Both the position numbers and the translations under genes were made by a program. 35,106 nt of DNA. Source: Bacteroidales bacterium. Its GTDB lineage: Bacteria; Bacteroidota; Bacteroidia; Bacteroidales; UBA932. Positions 16,337 through 25,111 of the stretch are shown piece after piece. The notes under the pieces are model-generated. The model searched no databases, had not been told where the DNA came from, and worked only from the letters and a program-made list of their open reading frames with translations. The number at the start of each line of letters is the position of its first letter. The first letter of the stretch is position 1. The DNA lies in the NCBI GenBank assembly GCA_017935505.1, contig JAGBHM010000012.1, positions 1 to 35,106 on the forward strand, read 5' to 3'.

Positions 16337-18088
16337 TTATTCAAAAAGTAGTTTTCTGTCGCGATCCAGAGCGATTTTTATGAATTGCTCCGGAACAAAT
16401 TTCCAGGTTGCTTCAGTAATTTTCTTTGAACTGTCACTACTGTTTTTATAATAGTCAAATACCAGAGAACGGATATCATCATGTTTTGAAACCACAATGC
16501 TCTCAAGCGAATCTTTCGGTATTCCTGCACCTTCAGTAAGAAGGTCGCCACCACCATTTGCGCGGTATGATGAGAGGGCAACTTTGTAGCTCTTCTCCAT
16601 TTCAAACAGCTCACCTGACGCCATAGATTTGATTGTAATCTTTTCACCATAAGGTTTGCAAACATCAACCTCATAATCGAATCCGGCACCGGAATCGAAA
16701 TTGAATGTCATATTGCGGAAAGAGTATCTGCCACGTTTCTCATCATAGCGTATATTCATTATATGGTCGGCAGGAGATTCCATTGTCTGGATCCATTTGT
16801 CGTATGAATATTCGAGATAATCTTTTATCTGCTTGCCAGTAAGAGTTACTACATATAATTGGTTTTCAAAAGGATAAATTGTGAACAGATCGTGATATTT
16901 GAGCACTCCAGCCGCTATTTTGCCGTTATATGTAAGAGGCGCAGCCAAAGATATCTCAGCACCGGAAGAGTTCATCTGAACAGTATGTATCAGGTTCATA
17001 TAATCCGAAGGGCCAAAAAATGCATCAGATGTGTAGATATCCTTTTCCAGCTCTCCAATTTCCTGATTTGTAAACTTTTTGGCATTCAAAAAGTCGCTGC
17101 GGAACTCTTTTGCATAACTTGTGTCAACAGACAATTTATCAACCGGAATAAGTCTGCCTTTAAAATTCTTTCTATAGAGTTCTCCATCCCTATACTCGAC
17201 AATGGCGGTTACATTTGCAAGATATTTAGCCCTATTGCTTCCCTCCATAACCAATACAGAGTCTGCACCGTTCCAAATCTTCTCACATGCAACCTGATGG
17301 TCGTGCGATGCAAAGATGATATCAACACCCTGCAGATTTGTAGCCAGATAACGGGCAGGGTTCTCTATATTCTCTGCAGTGCCGTCGCCAAGGCCGGCAT
17401 GAATGGCAAGGATAGTGATGTCGGGTCTCTCAGTTGCCTTTACCTTCTGAATCAAAGAGTCTGCAAGTGCCTCTATCGGGCAGAAATCCATACCGCTCCA
17501 CAGCTCCTCTCCCAACCATTTTTTGATATTTGGATTGGTCATTCCAATTACGGCAATTTTCAATCCGCCCTTCTCAAGAATTGTATATGGTTTAAAATAT
17601 GATTTTCCTGTTGCAACATCTATTGCATTTGCTGCAAGATAAGGGATATCTGTCTCATTTTTAATTCTGTCATAGACAGGATGGCCTGCTTCAATGTCGT
17701 GGTTGCCCACAACAAGCGCATCATATTTCATAAACTCTGCAATTCTGGTGAACAGATGTTTGCCGCCATCTTTTGCAGTATCGATATAGTTTGCATAATA
17801 GACGGCATTGTCACCTTGCAGGGCATCACCAAGGTCTATCAGCATCACATTATCTTTTCCAGCCCCCAATCTTACTAGTCTCATCCATTCTGAAATATGG
17901 GCTAGAGAGTAAGGGTGTGCTTGATTGTCAACATACAAACTGTCAAAGAACCTGCCATGCAGATCATTTGTGGTATACAGATCTACATAATATTCTCCAT
18001 CTTTTTTTGAACAGGAGGTCAAAATTGTCAGCAAAATTGTAAATGAAAGGAGCATTTGCTGAACTCCAGCTGTAAAACCACGTTTCAT
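16337..18088 (-). CDS. 5'-nucleotidase/UshA-family lipoprotein
   Basis: A 583-residue metallophosphoesterase that hydrolyses nucleotides or related esters outside the cytoplasm. The lipoprotein signal ends LLTILTSC (Cys26). Metal motifs are all present: TTNDLHGRF, LIDLGDALQGD, VGNHDIEAG, AIHAGLGDG and ASHDHQ. The C-terminal nucleotide-binding domain shows the YRANGGGD loop. The ATG at 18088 is chosen over the frame's earlier Met at 18115 because it starts the basic-hydrophobic signal and lies four bases after the symporter stop. It is last in the minus-strand cyd operon. Nucleosides released could feed purine salvage by the nearby phosphorylase; that link is inferred. Confidence 0.9.
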   Translation of the reverse strand: MKRGFTAGVQQMLLSFTILLTILTSCSKKDGEYYVDLYTTNDLHGRFFDSLYVDNQAHPYSLAHISEWMRLVRLGAGKDNVMLIDLGDALQGDNAVYYANYIDTAKDGGKHLFTRIAEFMKYDALVVGNHDIEAGHPVYDRIKNETDIPYLAANAIDVATGKSYFKPYTILEKGGLKIAVIGMTNPNIKKWLGEELWSGMDFCPIEALADSLIQKVKATERPDITILAIHAGLGDGTAENIENPARYLATNLQGVDIIFASHDHQVACEKIWNGADSVLVMEGSNRAKYLANVTAIVEYRDGELYRKNFKGRLIPVDKLSVDTSYAKEFRSDFLNAKKFTNQEIGELEKDIYTSDAFFGPSDYMNLIHTVQMNSSGAEISLAAPLTYNGKIAAGVLKYHDLFTIYPFENQLYVVTLTGKQIKDYLEYSYDKWIQTMESPADHIMNIRYDEKRGRYSFRNMTFNFDSGAGFDYEVDVCKPYGEKITIKSMASGELFEMEKSYKVALSSYRANGGGDLLTEGAGIPKDSLESIVVSKHDDIRSLVFDYYKNSSDSSKKITEATWKFVPEQFIKIALDRDRKLLFE

Positions 18089-18092
18089 AATA

Positions 18093-19265
18093 CTATTTCT
18101 TATATATTTTATCAATAATCAGTGCGATAGCTCCATCTCCGGTAACGTTGCACGCTGTTCCGAAGCTGTCCATTGTAATATAGAGTGCAATCATCAGCCC
18201 CTGGAGAGTCTCATCAAAGCCAAGCATAGAAGCCAAAAGACCCAAAGCTGCCATAATTGCTCCACCCGGAACACCCGGTGCCGCTACCATTGTTATACCG
18301 AGCATAAAGATGAAACCGGCATATAAATTGAGTCCCGCAGGCATATCCATCATCCACATTATTGCATAGGCACATGCTACAATTTTAAGAATACTTCCTG
18401 CAAGGTGTACTGTTGCACACAAAGGCACCACAAAACCTGCAATATCCTCATTTACACCATTCTTCTTTGCTTGAGCAAGTGTAACCGGTATTGTAGCTGC
18501 AGATGATTGTGTACCCAATGCTGTCATATATGCCGGAAGCATTGTAATAAGGGCCTTTATCGGGTTTTTCTTGGCAATTGCACCTGCTAAACAGAATTGG
18601 AAGAGCAAAAGCAGCACATGCATCACAAAGATAATTGCAATAACTTTTATAAAGACTTGAAGAACAGAACCTACCTGACCTTCTGCACCTATTTTGAGGA
18701 ATATGCAGAATATATAGAGAGGCAAAAATGGTATGATGGCCTTGGAGATGAGGGCGGTTACAAGATCTCTAAACTCAATGAGCACATTCTTGAAATAATC
18801 TCCCTTTACTGCAGTGAGTCCCAAACCCAGCACAAATGCCAGAATGAGAGCAGTTGTAACACTCATTACAGGCGGCATGTCTATATTCATAAATGGTTGT
18901 ATAGTCTTTGCTGCTAGTTCATCCACATTTCCAAAACTTTCACTGCGGGTAAGTACCATAGGATAACTCCATCGGCAGGTAAAGTATGAGAAAAATCCAG
19001 AAATAAGAGTCGATAAATAGGCTATAAGAGCTGTAATTCCCAATAATTTGCCTGCTCCGTTACCAAGTTCGGCAATACCAGGAGCAACAAGACCCAATAT
19101 AATGAGAGGAATTGCAAAGCTCAGGAAATTACCGAATATACCGCTTATTGTAACAAAAATGCGGTTCAAAAAAGGAGGAAAAAATGTTGAGCATACTATT
19201 CCCAAAATAATTGCAATTATAATTTTGGGAAGCAGTCCCAACTTGAATGGAAGTTTAAAAGTCAT
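18093..19265 (-). CDS. Dicarboxylate/amino acid:cation symporter (DAACS family)
   Basis: A 390-residue secondary transporter, probably taking up glutamate, aspartate, serine or threonine with sodium or protons. Eight-helix GltP/SstT-type pattern with the two re-entrant loops: the serine-rich ALGTQSSAATIPVTL and the second motif AAPGVPGGAIMAALGLL, then the Asp/Asn-rich helix DSFGTACNVTGDGA. ATG 19265 is preferred to the frame's earlier Met (19301), which would overlap cydB. It follows cydB by 13 bases and precedes the nucleotidase by four, so all lie in one operon. Confidence 0.88.
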   Translation of the reverse strand: MTFKLPFKLGLLPKIIIAIILGIVCSTFFPPFLNRIFVTISGIFGNFLSFAIPLIILGLVAPGIAELGNGAGKLLGITALIAYLSTLISGFFSYFTCRWSYPMVLTRSESFGNVDELAAKTIQPFMNIDMPPVMSVTTALILAFVLGLGLTAVKGDYFKNVLIEFRDLVTALISKAIIPFLPLYIFCIFLKIGAEGQVGSVLQVFIKVIAIIFVMHVLLLLFQFCLAGAIAKKNPIKALITMLPAYMTALGTQSSAATIPVTLAQAKKNGVNEDIAGFVVPLCATVHLAGSILKIVACAYAIMWMMDMPAGLNLYAGFIFMLGITMVAAPGVPGGAIMAALGLLASMLGFDETLQGLMIALYITMDSFGTACNVTGDGAIALIIDKIYKK

Positions 19266-19278
19266 ATCAGTATAGTTT

Positions 19279-20418
19279 TTAGTATTCAGAATGTTTTCCA
19301 CTCATTTTACGCCATACTACAATTATATACCAGAGTACAAATGGCACAGCAATGGAAACATAGGCCATAACTTTTAATGTAAAGAGACTCGACGAACTGT
19401 TTGCCAGGGTAAGTGAATCCTGCAATGAGACAGTTGACGGGAAGTATGCGGTATTGTTGTATGCTGCACATATCAGCAGTGCCCATACAGCCAGAACCAC
19501 ACCGCCTCCGGTAACATAGAAGCTCTTTTTTGAGATCCATGAATTTTCATCTGCAAACATAGCATACCCCAATCCTGCCAGCACAAGCACAACTCCTGCC
19601 AATAAAAGGATTGCAGGCCATACAAGCTCCACAAAATTGAAGAAATATTTATATTTGACAGGTGTAATTACACCCTCTTCAACAGCATATCCGGTTCTGA
19701 GGAATAGCATCACCAAAAATGCCACAAAAGCCAGCACAAATGCAATTCCTGTAACCTTCAACTGCACTCTGCATCTGGCTGACAGCTCTTTTCCGGCCTG
19801 TGATGCGGTATCCAAATCATTGATTGCAAAGAGTGAACCCAATGTGCGTGCTGCGAGGAATACTACAATACCCAGCAGAAGATTGAACGGCTCTGCAATG
19901 GCCTCAAGGCCCATCCAGCCGTTTGCCCAATGTGATATTGTTGTATTTTGGATATCTGTGATATTGAGCTTATCCATGTAATATGCTCCGCCAGAATAGA
20001 GTGTACCTACAGCCACACCCAACAATATTGTGCCCAATACTCCATTGAGGAAGAGGAAGATATCATAAGTCCTTGTACCAAGAAGGTTTGCTGCCTTATT
20101 TCTGAACTCATACGATACAGCCTGAAGCACAAAGAGGAAGAGGATTGACATCCACAACCAGTATGCACCGCCGAAACTTGTAGAATAGAATAATGGGAAT
20201 GAGGCAAATGCAGCTCCTCCAAATGTAACAAGGGTAGTAAATGTAAGCTCCCATTTGTGTCCCAGAGCCCCTATCAGCAGATTGCGCTGCTCATCTGAGG
20301 ATGCTGTGGAGAAGATGAGAGTCTGTCCACCCTGAACAAAAAGCAGAAATACAAGAAGGGCACCCAAAAGTGATACAACTGCCCACCAATATAGTTGTAA
20401 GAATTGTAAAGTTTCCAT
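19279..20418 (-). CDS. cydB: Cytochrome bd oxidase subunit II
   Basis: A 379-residue membrane subunit of the quinol:oxygen oxidoreductase. It has many hydrophobic helices, an N-terminal FLQLYWWAVVSLLGALLVFL with the following FVQGGQTL typical of Bacteroidetes CydB, and a C-terminal KVMAYVSIAVPFVLWYIIVVW helix. It pairs with CydA, 11 bases upstream. Cytochrome bd lets Bacteroidales use and remove traces of oxygen. Confidence 0.93.
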   Translation of the reverse strand: METLQFLQLYWWAVVSLLGALLVFLLFVQGGQTLIFSTASSDEQRNLLIGALGHKWELTFTTLVTFGGAAFASFPLFYSTSFGGAYWLWMSILFLFVLQAVSYEFRNKAANLLGTRTYDIFLFLNGVLGTILLGVAVGTLYSGGAYYMDKLNITDIQNTTISHWANGWMGLEAIAEPFNLLLGIVVFLAARTLGSLFAINDLDTASQAGKELSARCRVQLKVTGIAFVLAFVAFLVMLFLRTGYAVEEGVITPVKYKYFFNFVELVWPAILLLAGVVLVLAGLGYAMFADENSWISKKSFYVTGGGVVLAVWALLICAAYNNTAYFPSTVSLQDSLTLANSSSSLFTLKVMAYVSIAVPFVLWYIIVVWRKMSGKHSEY

Positions 20419-20429
20419 AATGACCTCCT

Positions 20430-22028
20430 CTATTTAATATTTTCCGGACCTTTTTTAATCTGGTTAAACATGATACCCATTTCAGCAATGAGCAATATTG
20501 TGAACAAGACAAAGAATATTGCCAAAGTAGTATATACATTATCAGCCGAAACTCCTGAAACTGATGCCTGCACCGGCAAAAGATCCTGAATGGTCCAAGG
20601 CTGACGTCCCACCTCTGCAACAATCCATCCGGCCTGCGAACAGATATATACCAGCGGTACACTTATTATGGCAATGTACATGAACCATTTCTGTGATTCA
20701 AATTTATATTTGTTCCTTGCATCCCTATTGAGGAAATGGAGTACTACCAAGAAGAAAAGTATAAAATATCCACCCAGAATAACCATTATATGGAATGCAT
20801 AGAATGTGAGGGCTACAGGTGGAACTACCTCATTGTGGTCCTTCATAAAACCATAACCGAAATATTCAAAATTCTCCTGCAGCACATTGTAAGCGGAATT
20901 TTTCAATGAATCATTGCCGGCCTCCTTTGCCTGTTTATATTTTCTCAGGGCACCGATAGCTGCCTCTCCCCTCTCCTTTTTCTCATAGAACGACAAGGCT
21001 GTCTTTGTCTGGCCATTATAATCGGTATATGTGTATCCGCCGTCGATTATATCATTTATACCAGGAACAAATGCATCAATATCCCTCTCTGCAAGGAGTG
21101 AGAGTCCATATGGAATTGAAATGTCAAAAAGGTAAGGATCTTCGTTGTTGTCAACCTCCTTCTGTGGATTCAGAACTCCGAAAGCAACAAGAGGAGCACC
21201 ATTTTCACCATTGTAGAGGCCCTCCATGGCGGCAAGTTTCATAGGCTGGTGTTTTCCAACCTGATATGCAGAGCCGTCACCGCTGAAGGCAAGAAGCAGT
21301 GCCGAAACCAGACCGAATACTCCGGCAATCTTCATACTCTGTTTTGCAAATTCAATCTCCCTGTTTTTGAGAAGATACCAGGCCGATATGCCTATAACAA
21401 CCACACATGCAAGCATAAAGGCACTTGTATTTGTATGGAACAGTTTATTGATTGCAACGGGTGAAAATACCACACTCCAGAAATCAACCATTTCACTGCG
21501 TGCAGTATCTGGATTAAACTGCATTCCTACAGGATACTGCATCCAAGAGTTTGCAATGAGAATCCATACAGCCGAGAGGTTTGCACCAATTGCAGTGAGC
21601 CATGTAGAGGCCAGATGGAACTTTTTGCTGACCTTGTCCCATCCAAAGTACATAACAGCAAAGAAGGTACTCTCCATAAAGAAAGCAAAGATTCCCTCAA
21701 TGGCCAGGGGTGCTCCAAAAATATCCCCGACAAACCATGAATAGTTGCTCCAGTTGGTTCCGAACTGGAACTCCAGAATGATTCCTGTTGCAACACCAAT
21801 TGCAAAGTTGATGGCAAAGAGCCTTCCCCAGAACTTTGTGGCCCTTTTCCAGAATTCACTCTTTTGTGTTACAGCATTGTTGTTTCTTTTGCATTCAATG
21901 TAATATTTGGTCTCCATGAAGGCCACTATAAATCCCAGGCCCAATGTGAGAGGTACAAATATCCAGTGAAACATTGCAGTCATAGCAAACTGTAGCCTTG
22001 ACGCGTTTACAAGTGAAGATAGTATCAT
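20430..22028 (-). CDS. cydA: Cytochrome bd oxidase subunit I
   Basis: A 532-residue heme-bearing subunit that oxidises quinol and reduces oxygen to water. Heme ligands and markers are visible: H21 in MFHWIFVPLTLG (heme b595), the GAPLAIEGIFAFFMEST helix with its proton-path Glu residues, the heme b558 Met in FHIMVILGG, and the quinol-site GRQPW in VGRQPWTIQDLLP. The start gives a normal N-terminus. It follows the DUF4492 gene by 11 bases and precedes cydB by 11. Confidence 0.95.
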   Translation of the reverse strand: MILSSLVNASRLQFAMTAMFHWIFVPLTLGLGFIVAFMETKYYIECKRNNNAVTQKSEFWKRATKFWGRLFAINFAIGVATGIILEFQFGTNWSNYSWFVGDIFGAPLAIEGIFAFFMESTFFAVMYFGWDKVSKKFHLASTWLTAIGANLSAVWILIANSWMQYPVGMQFNPDTARSEMVDFWSVVFSPVAINKLFHTNTSAFMLACVVVIGISAWYLLKNREIEFAKQSMKIAGVFGLVSALLLAFSGDGSAYQVGKHQPMKLAAMEGLYNGENGAPLVAFGVLNPQKEVDNNEDPYLFDISIPYGLSLLAERDIDAFVPGINDIIDGGYTYTDYNGQTKTALSFYEKKERGEAAIGALRKYKQAKEAGNDSLKNSAYNVLQENFEYFGYGFMKDHNEVVPPVALTFYAFHIMVILGGYFILFFLVVLHFLNRDARNKYKFESQKWFMYIAIISVPLVYICSQAGWIVAEVGRQPWTIQDLLPVQASVSGVSADNVYTTLAIFFVLFTILLIAEMGIMFNQIKKGPENIK

Positions 22029-22039
22029 ATGGATAAGTT

Positions 22040-22246
22040 TTATGAATTCAGAATATTCTCAATTACCTTATTGCTCTTCTCGTCAACCGTCTTATACTCC
22101 CTAAGATCGCTCTTGAAAAAGAAGAGTTTGAGGACAAAAAACATTATAAAAAGCTTTATAAGAATTATGGCCCATAAGGTCTTGCCTACCGTCATTTCCT
22201 TGAATCCGTTATAATAGAATTGCCATATTTTTTTCAAGAATACCAT
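22040..22246 (-). CDS. DUF4492 small membrane protein
   Basis: A 68-residue protein with one membrane helix (about 24-48, LWAIILIKLFIMFFVLKLFF) and charged ends. It resembles DUF4492, a small protein repeatedly found just before cydA in Bacteroidetes and epsilonproteobacteria. A role as a CydX-like accessory subunit of cytochrome bd is a plausible inference from context. First gene of the operon. Confidence 0.85.
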   Translation of the reverse strand: MVFLKKIWQFYYNGFKEMTVGKTLWAIILIKLFIMFFVLKLFFFKSDLREYKTVDEKSNKVIENILNS

Positions 22247-22293
22247 AGCTGCTGAATTTTAAATAAAAACGGCAAATAGGACTGTATGTTCCA

Positions 22294-22301
22294 CAAATAT
22301 A
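22294..22301 (-). promoter_or_regulatory. -7 promoter element of the DUF4492-cydAB operon
   Basis: On the minus strand TATATTTG matches TAnnTTTG exactly, 47 bases before the ATG at 22246. No TTG at the usual -33 position. Confidence 0.5.
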
Positions 22302-22451
22302 GTAAATAATAGACTAAAAAGATGAGATGTATCAGATATTTTTCAACAATGTGTTAATATTCACTCTTTATATCTTTGATATAACTTTTTTATACAAGGA
22401 GAGAAATAAAAAAAATCCGCAATCAGAAGAACACCGAATCAAAATAATTTA

Positions 22452-22459
22452 TACCTTTG
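22452..22459 (+). promoter_or_regulatory. -7 promoter element of the B12 locus
   Basis: TACCTTTG matches TAnnTTTG exactly and lies just before the cobalamin riboswitch, so transcription should begin near 22466. No clear -33 TTG. Confidence 0.6.
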
Positions 22460-22467
22460 CAGTGCAT

Positions 22468-22645
22468 AAGGAGCCTTTACGAACCGTGCGTTACGAAGGG
22501 TGAAAAGGGAATTCGGTGTGAATCCGGAACAATGCCAGTTGCTGTAAGTCCCACTCCAAGAAGAGTTTAGTTATCGCACTCTTTGCCACTGATTGTATAT
22601 CGGGAAGGCGCGATAATAGGGATAAGTCAGAAGACCTGCCTTTTG
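22468..22645 (+). ncRNA. Cobalamin riboswitch
   Basis: Conserved adenosylcobalamin-riboswitch blocks occur in the right order: AAAAGGGAAT at 22503-22512, GGTG at 22515-22518 with the following AATCCGGAAC, the GTCCC strand near 22548-22552, GCCACTG at 22585-22591, GGAAGG at 22603-22608 and the B12 box AGTCAGAAGACCTGCC at 22625-22640. It lies behind a good promoter and ahead of B12-uptake genes, so high cobalamin should lower their expression. Ends are approximate. Confidence 0.92.
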
Positions 22646-22869
22646 TTTTAATGGATATCTACCTGCTGGGATACGGGTCGAAATCAACTTTTTTTAATTG
22701 CTTACTTACTTTGTAGCCTGAAAAGTCGGAACATACGTTCCAACTTAGCGTGTACGCTATTATCGTGCGCGGAATTTTTCCGCTCGGCACTAATACTGTA
22801 TCCGTCGGCAACTATAGGTGTATGCAATTAAAGCCTGAATAAATAGTTGTAATATAACCCGTTATACGA
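22646..22869 (+). promoter_or_regulatory. Structured leader downstream of the riboswitch
   Basis: A 224-base leader with a likely expression platform and three hairpins. CGGGTC (22674-22679) can pair with GACCTG inside the B12 box (22633-22638), or its first five bases CGGGT with the nearby ACCTG (22661-22665); a T7 run follows at 22689-22695. Hairpins: GGAAC/GTTCC around 22728-22741, TAGCG/CGCTA at 22746-22759, and GTGCGCGGAA with TTCCGC and GCAC at 22765-22790. A 21-codon frame (ATG 22651 to TAG 22716) starts MDIYLLGYGSK; whether it is translated is unknown. Confidence 0.5.
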
Positions 22870-23397
22870 ATGGATACTATCCAAACGAATAACCACAGCT
22901 CGCAGGAACTTATCCTGAAGAGTAACTTGTGGAAGTTTTTTAAGGCACTGCGTGCGCAAGCAAACCCAATCTACTGTTTGCTTGTAGCAAGTCCCGTACA
23001 CTATGCGTGGATAACCATTTCTGATAAGTCTGACCCTAGAATTCAAAAGCGTATATCCATTGCACAGTTTGTCAATGCACTCAAAAAGATACCTTCGAAA
23101 GACAAATACTACCTGTTGAGTATAAATCTTTTTTTACATACTTCAGAAGAACACAAAGGTATTTATACCTACAATGCAATCAGCCGAGACGAACTGTCAG
23201 TAAATATTGTTAAGACTTTGTGGCCAGACATAGTTGCATATCACTGCGCAGAAGCTATAAAAAGAAACGAGCGTTTTGAACTGACCCCTCAAACCATCAA
23301 GCGCTACAAATTCAAGGCTCTGTATTTAGATGAGTTAAAACTCTTGATTGAACAATACAATGCCGCATTAGAGAAAGAAACAAATTCACATTTATAA
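22870..23397 (+). CDS. Unrecognised cytoplasmic protein, first gene of the B12 locus
   Basis: A 175-residue protein of no family I recognise. It has no signal peptide or membrane helix and looks soluble and mixed alpha/beta: an N-terminal helix with LWKFFKALRAQANP, a central beta-rich part (PIYCLLVASPVHYAWITISD, DKYYLLSINLFLH) and a helical, charged C-terminus (KALYLDELKLLIEQYNAALE). It lies between the cobalamin riboswitch leader and the first surface lipoprotein, 22 bases before the latter, so it should be cobalamin-repressed. Function unknown; a regulatory or corrinoid-handling role would be guesswork. Confidence 0.7.
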   Translation: MDTIQTNNHSSQELILKSNLWKFFKALRAQANPIYCLLVASPVHYAWITISDKSDPRIQKRISIAQFVNALKKIPSKDKYYLLSINLFLHTSEEHKGIYTYNAISRDELSVNIVKTLWPDIVAYHCAEAIKRNERFELTPQTIKRYKFKALYLDELKLLIEQYNAALEKETNSHL

Positions 23398-23419
23398 ACC
23401 AATTAAAAAACAAAAAACG

Positions 23420-25105
23420 ATGAAGAAAATTTTTATGCTTTTGGCAGTAGCCATCGTGGGTATTTCGATGACAGGCTGCTATGATGACGATGAACTCTGG
23501 AACGAAATGGAGTCAGTAAAAAATCGTGTAACAACTCTTGAAGAGGCTGTTCAAAAAACTAATGGCGACCTCTCTGCACTGCAGACAATCGTATCGGCAT
23601 TGCAAAAAAATGTCTATGTTTCAGAGGTGAGTCAAACGGCAAACGGCTATGCAATCAAGTTCACTGATGGCAAGACGGCTACAATCACCAACGGCACCAA
23701 TGGTGTAGACGCTCCGGTTATCTCGATTAAACAAGATGAGGACGGCAAGTTCTATTGGACTCAAGACGGCGAGTGGCTGTTGATTGATGGCGAAAAGGTG
23801 CTGGCCAATGGCGAAAACGGTAAAGATGCCGTAGCTCCTCAAGTGCGAATCAACGAAACAAGCAAAGAGTGGGAAATTTCAACAGATGGCGGCGAAACCT
23901 GGAATTCAACAGGTGTTACTGCTGAGGGCAAAAACACCGAAAGCAATTCACTGTTCAAGTCTGTTGATACATCAAACGATGAGTATGTTGTGTTTACTCT
24001 TGCTGATGACACTGAATTCAAACTCGTTCGCTATGATGAATCTATGCCGTTATTTACGATAATAGATGCTCCGGAATTAGCTCAAGTTGAGTATGGCAAG
24101 AGTGTCAAATTTGCAGTAAATGCGAATAACATCAAAGACTACACAATCTATGCACCTGAAGGCTGGGAAGTGGCTTATGCCGAGGATAGTCTTTCTGTGA
24201 CTGCACCTGAAAAGGATTTGTGCCATTTTAATAAAGAGGGTGTCATTGCTATTATGATTGTATCTGAAGCCGGCAAGAGTGATATCGTTAAACTCAATGT
24301 TATGGCTGGCGAATGGGTTGAAGAAGATGATATTCGCATATTGACATTCGAGGATAGTGATGCTAAATTTAGTGCGTATGAGTTGTACGGCGGTGCCTCA
24401 ATCAACAAATGGAGTGATTTGGTCGACGACTCGCAGTATGGTGGCTCGCTGACATATACAAATTATTCGTCTGATACCTATTGGTGGTATGATGAGGGTA
24501 ATACCGAACTTTTCCACTCATTTACTACTCCATATTGGGGCGGTGGACACGTCATATCGAACTACGTGTTGGCCGATTATGAGAATCTTCCTGATGGTCA
24601 CTACGGCTGGTATGAAGTGCAAATGAGTAATCCCATTGGTGGACACAACGGTTCAAAGAACTTCGCAGTCCACAACGGCTACTCAGACTTCTTCAATTCT
24701 CAACTGTATGATGCGTCACTTGAGGGTTTTGAGTTTGCCGATGGCAAAGAACGTATCGTAGAGTGTATGTATGTTACCAATACAAATTATGTTCTCAACT
24801 CGCTCACTTTTGGTGATGGATTCAATTCTGCGGCCACAGAAAACACCTACTTTAAAATCGTAGCCTATGGATATAATGCAAACGAAGAGTTGGTTGGCAC
24901 GTCGGAATTTACTCTGTGTAATGGCAGAAATTTCGTTACCACTTGGGAAAAATGGGATTTGTCATCGCTTGGAAAGGTGGCGAAAATAACATTCAACTTC
25001 TCAGCATCAGATGATCAGAGCGGTAGTTACGGTTTGAACACCCCGGCATATTTCGCATACGACGATGTGACAGTTAAATTTGGTACTAAACTAGTATTCA
25101 AATAA
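23420..25105 (+). CDS. Surface lipoprotein with DUF4988 and DUF4465
   Basis: A 561-residue lipoprotein. The signal ends ISMTGC (Cys20), and the next residues YDDDE give the acidic lipoprotein-export signal of Bacteroidetes, so it is likely on the cell surface. Residues about 28-65 are a short coiled coil (MESVKNRVTTLEEAVQ), followed by repeated beta modules (about 70-170) of DUF4988 type, a middle domain (about 185-300), and a C-terminal DUF4465-like jelly-roll (about 305-555) rich in Trp and Tyr, with FAVHNGYSD and PAYFAYDDVTVKF. In B12 loci of gut Bacteroidetes, cobamide-binding lipoproteins named BtuH accompany BtuG and BtuB; this protein is a candidate but I cannot confirm the family. Confidence 0.8.
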   Translation: MKKIFMLLAVAIVGISMTGCYDDDELWNEMESVKNRVTTLEEAVQKTNGDLSALQTIVSALQKNVYVSEVSQTANGYAIKFTDGKTATITNGTNGVDAPVISIKQDEDGKFYWTQDGEWLLIDGEKVLANGENGKDAVAPQVRINETSKEWEISTDGGETWNSTGVTAEGKNTESNSLFKSVDTSNDEYVVFTLADDTEFKLVRYDESMPLFTIIDAPELAQVEYGKSVKFAVNANNIKDYTIYAPEGWEVAYAEDSLSVTAPEKDLCHFNKEGVIAIMIVSEAGKSDIVKLNVMAGEWVEEDDIRILTFEDSDAKFSAYELYGGASINKWSDLVDDSQYGGSLTYTNYSSDTYWWYDEGNTELFHSFTTPYWGGGHVISNYVLADYENLPDGHYGWYEVQMSNPIGGHNGSKNFAVHNGYSDFFNSQLYDASLEGFEFADGKERIVECMYVTNTNYVLNSLTFGDGFNSAATENTYFKIVAYGYNANEELVGTSEFTLCNGRNFVTTWEKWDLSSLGKVAKITFNFSASDDQSGSYGLNTPAYFAYDDVTVKFGTKLVFK

Positions 25106-25111
25106 CAGACA

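Noticed and set aside
16859..17602. 247-codon open frame on the plus strand
   Set aside because: It lies wholly antisense to the nucleotidase gene, which has all family motifs; the translated sequence shows no domain.
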